Both the position numbers and the translations under genes were made by a program. A model generated the notes under the pieces. That model saw only the letters and a program-made list of their open reading frames with translations, did not search any database and was not told the origin of the DNA. Shown here piece after piece: positions 57,601 through 64,000 of a DNA stretch of 64,000 nucleotides. The DNA lies in NCBI GenBank assembly GCA_963920765.1, contig OY987246.1, positions 10,536,868 through 10,600,867 of the forward strand. The letters run 5' to 3'. The first letter of the stretch is position 1, and every line of letters starts with the position of its first letter. The DNA comes from Ulota crispa. Its lineage: Eukaryota; Streptophyta; Bryopsida; Orthotrichales; Orthotrichaceae.

Positions 57601-57778
57601 TACCACTTAGAGGAGCAATAATCCGACCTTGCTAATGGGATTTCCTTATGTATGCTCTGTGGAAATTTACGCTTTTAGCGAGATCTAACTTAGTCTCTCT
57701 TGTTTTAACTGACATTTTAACGCATTCGGATTCAGGGTTGAGCTGACAAGACGACTACAGAAAGGCTTCACTTTGTGA
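54660..57778 (+). CDS. PRODH: Proline dehydrogenase, mitochondrial, 4 exons
   Basis: First enzyme of proline catabolism: FAD-dependent oxidation of L-proline to pyrroline-5-carboxylate at the inner mitochondrial membrane, feeding electrons to the respiratory chain. Exons 54660-55172, 55650-56295, 56989-57229, 57736-57778 give 480 residues (Arabidopsis enzymes ~500). Residues 1-~35 are basic/Ser-rich and read as a mitochondrial presequence. Landmarks: RGIMTYGLEDA (134-144), LLVDAE (261-266), KIVRGAY (325-331), ATHN (380-383), QFAQLKGMAD (407-416), and the substrate-binding Arg pair in FIVRRAEENRG (447-448). Junction phases 0, 1 and 2 all reconstruct family sequence. Start: ATG at 54660 (AAGATGG); a frame upstream has no ATG. 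All three introns contain fold-back MITEs; intron 1 is unusual at its acceptor. Confidence 0.95.
55326..55645. mobile_element. 4-bp-TSD MITE at the 3' splice site of PRODH intron 1
   Basis: Ends AACACCATATTCATT and (inverted) AACACCATATTTGTT. TCAG is duplicated at 55322-55325 and 55646-55649; the right copy is the splice acceptor used by exon 2. Interior has repeated TTTTAGGTCAATT palindromes like those of 7577-7854. Confidence 0.78.
56331..56583. mobile_element. 4-bp-TSD MITE in PRODH intron 2
   Basis: Ends AACACCATACTAGGTAAATT and (inverted) AACACCATATTAGGTGAATT, flanked by AATT on both sides. About 253 bp. Same end signature as the element in intron 1. Confidence 0.72.
57304..57556. mobile_element. 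AATATTTGTTAATTTGGG-family MITE in PRODH intron 3
   Basis: Hairpin with ends GCGATATTTGTTAATTTGGG and inverted GCAATATTCGTTAATTTGGG; shares its length and internal order (CATCATTGATGTAAGGTCTT, GTTCCAAAATCA) with the element in each arm of the large fold-back. Confidence 0.68.
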
Positions 57779-59586
57779 TGGACGTGGGAGAATCTTGATG
57801 CTCTAGTTCGCATCTGAGTTGGTGTGCAACGTTGTTCTCATCATCGAAGTGACTCTCTGAATTCCGTGAGAAGATTTGCTTCGTCTGCCATGCTTTTAAT
57901 TATACTTATTTAGATTTCCTGGTGTTGGGAGATACTTGGGGAGGTTGGGGAGGGACAGCCACCCCTAATGTATATATATGATGGCCAGTGGCCACCTCAG
58001 CCACCTAAAACCATCCCGTCTATTTCTACCTCATTGTTTGGGGGAGGCTTCGTGAGCTAGTTACTTTTTGGATGATGCGTGTCTCGTGTTGTTGTTGGGC
58101 AGCATTGATATAAACACCGTATCAAGACAATTCTTTGTTATCACCGTATTGTGCCTCTGCCCGTATTCCGCTCATTTGCCGGAACCGGGTCTTGAGATTT
58201 AACAAGCAGAAAATCCTGCCGTTTTTTTCAAGATTATGTATTGCTGAGATCGGTGGTACTGCATTAGTTATTTTGGATATGCCCAAAGACATCCCAGTAG
58301 ACTCTAAAATTTATTCTTCGAACCTGAACCAGTTGTGAAAACGTTTAATGTCCATATCAGGCAGCATATGAAAGCGTTTTGTGGGGAATCCATACTACGC
58401 CACCCACATGACACGGAAATGCAAACCTGGTCTTCAATTGATGACAAATAATCGCATCTGCATTCATTCGAAAACGCCAAGAGAAACATACGTCTGAGTC
58501 TTTTAGCACAGGCCATTGTCAAAGTGTGAGGATCATCAGAACTGATCGCTTCCATAAAATCTTGTACGACTCGGATCTCAAGGAATCATCTAATGTTCAG
58601 AATTGCGAACTTGTCCAGGTGTGTGCGAAAATATTCTCCATCAATCACAGAGCTGCAATTTAGAAACGGTGTCCCTAATGTTGTGCCTTGGAAAATGAAT
58701 GTATGTCCATTTGTTAGTCCCCACTGCCCGTATATTCTACAATACTTTTAGCAGTCGAAGTTCGAAAATCTCCTCCATGCATTGCCATGATTGAGTCGAT
58801 TTTGGCGCACATAAATTCTTGCTCTTGCGGAGGACTATTTTACTTCTGCAGGCTTTCCTCCCACAGGGAGCTCTGACTAGTAAATTACATCTAACGGTTG
58901 ATCAGGTTGGAGGAAGGTATAAATAAAGTGCATCTCCGACAATGCTCAAGGGTCAAAGGTGCCATGAATGCCTAGTCTACATCGGAATCTCGATCTCCCC
59001 CAGTGTAAGGGCCGCTTAAGGGCCGCTTCACAATATAGCCGATCAAATCGAGGGGCCATGGGATTGGGTGTCCAAACTTTGTCGAGAGACTAAAGAAACA
59101 GGTTGAATATAGGCAATAAAATATATTTTTTGAAACTTTTGACTGGTCTTAGTGCGGAGCTTCCAAATGTGAAGCTTAAAGTCCAAAACTCATAATATTT
59201 GTTTCATCTTTCAATCTAACAGCCAAGGTCTTGTTAGTTTTTGATTATTTTAGGGAGAAAAATTGACAACCTCTTGAGCATAGTTTGGGTTTTCATTTTT
59301 GCTTGACCTAAACTTCTTTTGAGAGGTCATTGCTTTAGATGAAAAAGTGATGGCATGTAGACAAATTTGAGGATGACAAATTTTGGACTTTGATTTTTAG
59401 TGAGAAGGGTTGAGAAGTCAAATCCTTGATTTCTTGCAATCTAATTGGTGAAAATTGACAACCTTTGGACCTTTGGCCATGGTGTGAACTAACCCTAAAA
59501 GTATGTTACCATTTGATTAAATATATTAGTGTTTGTTTGTCTGTACAAAGTACAACGGGGAAGGTGTCGGTAAAATAAACCTCTTA
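57779..59586. other. 3' flank of PRODH and gene-free DNA
   Basis: The PRODH 3' UTR probably occupies the first few hundred bases. Beyond, moderate-GC DNA without a recognisable gene to about 59000, then AT-rich DNA. Confidence 0.4.
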
Positions 59587-59911
59587 GAGCACCTCCACCG
59601 GTCCAAGCTCTTTCAAAGTTTTCCATCTGTTTTGGCTAGCCCTCAAGCCCGTGGATCTCCACCCATGCTCTTCAAAAAGGTGGCCTTGCACTCTAACACG
59701 CCCCATAAATAAGCAGTTAACCATTTATCAAGGAAAGTAGAGGATAAAAGCTCACTAAACTTAGGGTGAATAGTGAATGAATAGTGGCTTGAAGGGCCCT
59801 TGCTAGACACAGCAAGACACAGCAAGACACAATGTCAAGAGAGAGTTTTGAGAGGCCCCATAGCACATTTCATCCACTTTGAGCGTGTTGGAGTCATCGG
59901 TGGAGCTACTC
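59587..59911. mobile_element. PIF/Harbinger-like MITE, TSD TTA (copy c)
   Basis: Ends GAGCACCTCCACCGG and (inverted) GAGTAGCTCCACCGA, flanked by TTA (59584-59586, 59912-59914). Homologous to 37212-37520. Confidence 0.78.
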
Positions 59912-60493
59912 TTAAGTCTTAATGTGCATAAGATCTACCTCAATGTTTTACATATATCTCCCAAAAAACATTAAAGGAAAAATGAGCTCAAGAGAAGGCC
60001 CCTATGGGAAGTGGTTGGAGGGGTCAAAAGCATTTAAATGTAATGTCCTATTTTAAATAAAAAGAGACTAATACCCTATACCGGCTTACAAGTACTTTGT
60101 GAGAGTAATTTTTTTTACAATATCATATGCTTTTTGTTTGATGAGTGTCCTTGTTTGATTGGGAATTCTAGTCCTAGTTTATTCTTGTGTCACACTAAAG
60201 GTCCTTGCATTTGTCATTGTCATGTTATAATATTGTTTTCCATCATCAATCCTTTTGTTGTGTACCATGGTACATTTGAGTACTTCACACAAGGTAGAGA
60301 CCCTTGTATAGGTACCTTACCTATGCTTCTCCTACCTTAATAAATAGAGTGGTTTGTCAAGGTGTAGGGGCCTTCTCTTGAGCTCATTTTTCCTCTAATG
60401 ATTGGAGTATATGGACTTTAGAAAGAACATTTTTGGTGAAATACTTCATGCACAGTCACAATGCAATCAATTTGCATAAAAGCTGGTAAATAG
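59912..60493. other. Gene-free AT-rich DNA with a partial fold-back
   Basis: GAGCTCAAGAGAAGGCCCCTA (59975-59995) pairs with the inverted block near 60365-60385, so ~410 bp may be another hairpin MITE; no gene seen. Confidence 0.4.
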
Positions 60494-60495
60494 TA

Positions 60496-61067
60496 CTCCC
60501 TCTATCCCTCTAAAAAACTCCAAATGAGACACATTTCTTGTACCACTAAAAACACAACTAAAAAGCTCCCTTTTGCTAATTTCAAATGCTAAAAAAGTGT
60601 TTGCAATGTTGAATGATCTCATGGGGCAAGTTGAGCTATTAGAGAGCATTCCTCCCCTTGCAAGCTTGGCCTTGCCCATATGATGTACTAATTAATAATG
60701 AGGAGCTAACAACATGCACAAATATGGTACTTTTTGCATGGAATTTGGGTGCCCAAACAACAACATCAATAGTTGGAGATTTTGCATACATTTGGTAGAT
60801 GATATATTGATTCTAGAATGCATGTGTCACTAGCACAAAGACTAAACTAATAAGGAGATGGTAGCATTCACAAACTATGCATAAATATGGTACTTTTTAC
60901 ATGAAAATTGGGTGTTTAAATGGCGACATCAAAATTGGAGATTTTACATACATTTGATAGATGGTAGATTGGTTCTAAAATGCATGTGTCCTTAGCACAA
61001 AGACTAAATACACAGTTAATGACTCCACAAGTAAGCTTTTTGGACGCTTTTAGAGGGACAAAGGGAG
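60496..61067. mobile_element. Stowaway-like MITE with internal duplication
   Basis: Ends CTCCCTCTATCCCTCTAAAA and (inverted) CTCCCTTTGTCCCTCTAAAA with TA flanks (60494-60495, 61068-61069). 572 bp, long for Stowaway because of a ~150-bp tandem duplication at about 60717-61012. Confidence 0.78.
60717..61012. repeat. Tandem ~150-bp direct duplication inside Stowaway-like element
   Basis: Two diverged copies share AAATATGGTACTTTTT, TTGGAGATTTT, ATACATTTG and AGCACAAAGACTAAA in the same order. Confidence 0.75.
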
Positions 61068-61092
61068 TAAGTTATGTAGTGAACATCCAATA

Positions 61093-61420
61093 AGGTAGTC
61101 AGCTCATAAACCTACTAAAACTGTGCACCTTCTAAAATGTATCTCGTAGGTACATGTTGTTTTTCAGAGTTATCAGTAATGTACAAGCAGTGTTACCAGT
61201 GTACATTTAAGAAGGTGCACAGTTTGAGAGCCCTATGACCTTTCCACTTTAAAATTTCATATCTAATTTCACAAAGCTCCAAAAATTTTGAAACAAATTA
61301 GGTTAGATGTCAATTCCTCTTATGTTTCAAGGAAAATTTACTTAAAAATATTTCAAGAAGTTTCACCTCCCCAAAATTCAGTTTCAGCCCTCAGATGCCC
61401 GGTTCTTGAGCCTCCTACCT
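61093..61420. mobile_element. TA-flanked AGGTAG-end MITE (copy d)
   Basis: Ends AGGTAGTCAGCTCATAAACC and (inverted) AGGTAGGAGGCTCAAGAACC; TA flanks 61091-61092 and 61421-61422. Homologous to 53420-53741. Confidence 0.75.
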
Positions 61421-61660
61421 TACACGCATTCCGGGGTTTCGAGCTTGTCTGCAGTCGGTACCATTCTGCACTAATTTAGCCTGCACCCTTGATTTGTTTA
61501 GGAACAGCAATCCCAGGGATTTCGCCAAAATTCACCACTTTTAATGACTTTGACAGTCTGACACCTTGTTTTTGAGGACAGGGTAGAAACAGCTCCATTA
61601 TTTTAGAGGTGAGGGTAAAATAAGAATCTTTTCCTATTTTCGAGTTGGTGATTTCTATTT

Positions 61661-62096
61661 GGGGAAACTACAATAGGGGCATGAAAATGAAAAATACTGT
61701 AGATAGGGGCACAGTGTCAAAATTATTACAATTAGGGGCACAATTTCAAACTAATTTTTAAATTTTTGTAAATATTTTTGGTTTGGACATTGGTTGATTT
61801 AGACACATCACAATAAATTTAGCTAACGTCCAAAAAACTTAAAGGCCTTTCCAAATCAAGCCTAAATAAATAAATTTTAGTAAAGGGGATGGCAATGTTT
61901 GGAAAGATCTGTAATTTTTTTTAAAGTTAGCTAACATTTAATGGTGAGATATCTAAATTAACCAATGTCCAAACCAAAAAAAAATTACAAAAATTTACAA
62001 AATATTTTGAAATTGCGCCCTTTTTTGTAATTATTTTGAAACTGTGGTGCTATGTGTAATATTTTTCATTTTCATACCCCTATTTGTAATTTCCCC
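61661..62096. mobile_element. Mutator-like fold-back MITE, perfect 9-bp TSD
   Basis: TTTCTATTT is duplicated at 61652-61660 and 62097-62105. Ends GGGGAAACTACAATAGGGGC and (inverted) GGGGAAATTACAAATAGGGG; the repeat continues inward with further AGGGGCAC-type blocks. 436 bp, non-coding. Confidence 0.85.
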
Positions 62097-62105
62097 TTTC
62101 TATTT

Positions 62106-64000
62106 GCTACCAGGGTTCCTATAGTAACCAAGTCTTTGAATCCAATTATGAATTAAAATTCCCAGATTTAATCTCTTGATGGTAAATTCCTACACTCTTA
62201 CATTTTCTGATTTGCGAAAAAGCGAAGGCTCTTCACCTTGACCATACAAACTAGGTGCCAGTCATTAAGTCTAGCATGAGATTTAGTGTGCTTCCAAGCT
62301 CAATGTTGTCCTCATTTCAAGGGAAATTGGGGTTTTTAAGCCAAGGAGCTGCTATATTCGGGGAGATCTAACAAAATTTGAGTTTGTAGTACAGAATAGG
62401 TCAATAGGTAGAAACACTTTTTAAGTTACATTCTAGCCAATTTTTCTGGCAATTGCCTAACAAAATGAAAGATAGTGGATGCACGCTCAAACATAAAAGC
62501 ATGGTTAACCAAACTTGTGCTTGGAGATGAAGAGATGGGCTATGTACATAAAGTTTAAAATGTTGAAATTAACCTATGAACTTGTTTGTGGTAAGGAAAT
62601 TTTCAACTCTCTTAGTAGAGATCAATAGTCTAAGCATGTGAGGAGAACAAACCTCGGAGAAAAAACCTTGGCCATCAGAGGTTATCGCACTGTACAAACA
62701 AGTTCATTCACAATGGTACTGTCACGTTCTTTCTTCCTCAAAAAATCTGCCAAAAAATTACCCTATTCAAATAAATCAACTCTTGATAGACTTATAAATC
62801 TTTACTTTTGAAGTTTGTAACATCCTTGTGAATGAAGTAAAAAATCAAGAACCTCAAATGTGGAGCAAAACTCAAAAGCAACCAATCAGAAATCTTGAAA
62901 AACAGCCAATAACAACCACTTAAGCAACCTAACAATTGTCAAGCAATGTTGCACACTATTGGCATTTGTAACCCTATTTTAAAATTTCCAGAAATCACAA
63001 TCACATTTGATTATCATTTCTCTTTGCATCGTTTGTATGCTCTAACTTCGTGCTCTATCTTTCTGTTCCTCTTATATGCTTCATTGTTTGTCTGTAAGTG
63101 ATGATGCTTGGGTCGGTTAACCCCTAAAGGATCAAGCAAAGTTTTCACCAAAAACTCTTCAAAATTGCCATTTTTAGAGCATCAACCAAACTTGAAATCA
63201 AAAGCATTTTTATGCATATGTGACCGTAGGATCTTGTAAAAGAATGGTTATAGAAGATGACAAAAAAAATTCAGAGTTTTCCACCACATGGATTGGAAGT
63301 TAGAATGGTTTGAATATTCAAAAACTTCTTGTGAAAAACGGGGCAGCTACCCTTTAGAAGGTGAAATTCCTAAGGAAAAAAGGACATGTGGGTGGTGCTT
63401 CTCTAAATTCCTTATTCCGCCTCAACAAAGTACATGTCAAAAAAATTTCAAATCATTTGGAGTTGTATAACATATGGAAAAAAATTAGTAAGTAAAAAGA
63501 GTAGAGAATGATTCAAAACACCAAATTGTTAAGAGTTTAATTATGGAAATGAAAAATGCCAATCCCAATGGTCATAATATTTTCATAAACAATCTTCATA
63601 CTTTGGTTTTGTTTTTTTTCCAAAATGTTGAAAATTGAGTAAAATAAAGGACTTCAAAGTTTATTTTGGAGTAGAGAATCCATAATTGCCCGCAAACAAA
63701 AAATCCTCATAACTTTCATCTTGTTAATCCAAATGGAACAATTCAAAGCTTCCTACATTCACATAAATCTCCTAAACCAATTTTATTTTTATTTTTAAAT
63801 CTGAAAAAAGTGATTTTTAAAAATCTGCCCAAGCTGCCCAACGAAAATAAAAACAACATATTAAGCCATAACTTTTTACTCATAATTCCAAATGTCATGA
63901 AATTTAGTGCAAATGAAAAATAAACCTTATCCCCACATTCTATTAAAATTTCAGCCTAAAATATGAAAAGCTCCAAGCCCAGGTACCTGCCCAAAATCGC
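62106..64000. other. Gene-free AT-rich DNA to window end
   Basis: No gene recognised. TTAA followed by CCCCTAAAGGATC at 63117-63133 looks like the left end of another TTAA element whose partner is lost or lies beyond the window. Confidence 0.4.

Overview
The window looks like nuclear DNA of a green plant (streptophyte). It holds AT-rich gene-poor DNA with islands of GC-richer, intron-bearing genes. I find five protein genes I am confident in, one present twice: a GT47 xyloglucan-galactosyltransferase-like gene with three exons (179-3203, minus), a plastid or mitochondrial FAD-dependent oxidoreductase with five exons (26529-31049, plus), a single-exon GIL1/DUF641-like gene (32526-34073, minus), two identical convergent-facing copies of a small secreted His/Pro-rich protein gene (38456-38773 plus and 46302-46619 minus), and a mitochondrial proline dehydrogenase with four exons (54660-57778, plus). 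Plant-type features include MUR3-like, GIL1-like and plant PRODH proteins, Stowaway-like MITEs and a short TTTAGGG array. The introns in the GT47 gene and its divergent protein neighbours hint at a non-flowering lineage, but I cannot name the species. The genes do not form a pathway; they are ordinary neighbours.

Most of the rest is a dense mosaic of short non-autonomous inverted-repeat DNA elements. I see no LTR retrotransposon, LINE or transposase reading frame. From terminal inverted repeats (TIRs) and target-site duplications (TSDs) read directly, I can separate several groups: TTAA-bounded elements with CCCYT ends (about a dozen, in two repeated ~225-bp families plus ~70-80-bp hairpins); TA-flanked elements with AGGTAG ends; Stowaway-like elements; TWA-flanked PIF/Harbinger-like elements with GAGCATC ends; elements with 9-bp TSDs (Mutator-like); CACTA-like elements with 3-bp TSDs; a near-perfect 234-bp palindrome with a 7-bp (perhaps 8-bp) TSD; and a family with 4-bp TSDs and AACACCATATT-like ends.

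Two larger structures stand out. A fold-back element at 23757-26293 has ~0.9 and ~1.3 kb arms that carry an expandable GGGATGC-rich minisatellite. A ~9.7-kb inverted duplication at 37684-47392 carries the twin secreted-protein genes; its arms are almost identical in the core yet visibly diverged at both edges, which suggests gene conversion. In its right arm two TTAA elements occupy a site that is an empty TTAA in the left arm, which gives an internal filled/empty-site comparison.

Layout: 1-3.2 kb GT47 gene; 3.2-26.3 kb gene-free MITE-rich DNA ending in the large fold-back; 26.5-34.1 kb oxidoreductase and GIL1-like genes in tail-to-tail arrangement; 37.7-47.4 kb inverted duplication; 47.4-54.5 kb MITE-rich; 54.1-57.8 kb PRODH with a possible small divergent gene; 57.8-64 kb MITE-rich, no gene seen.
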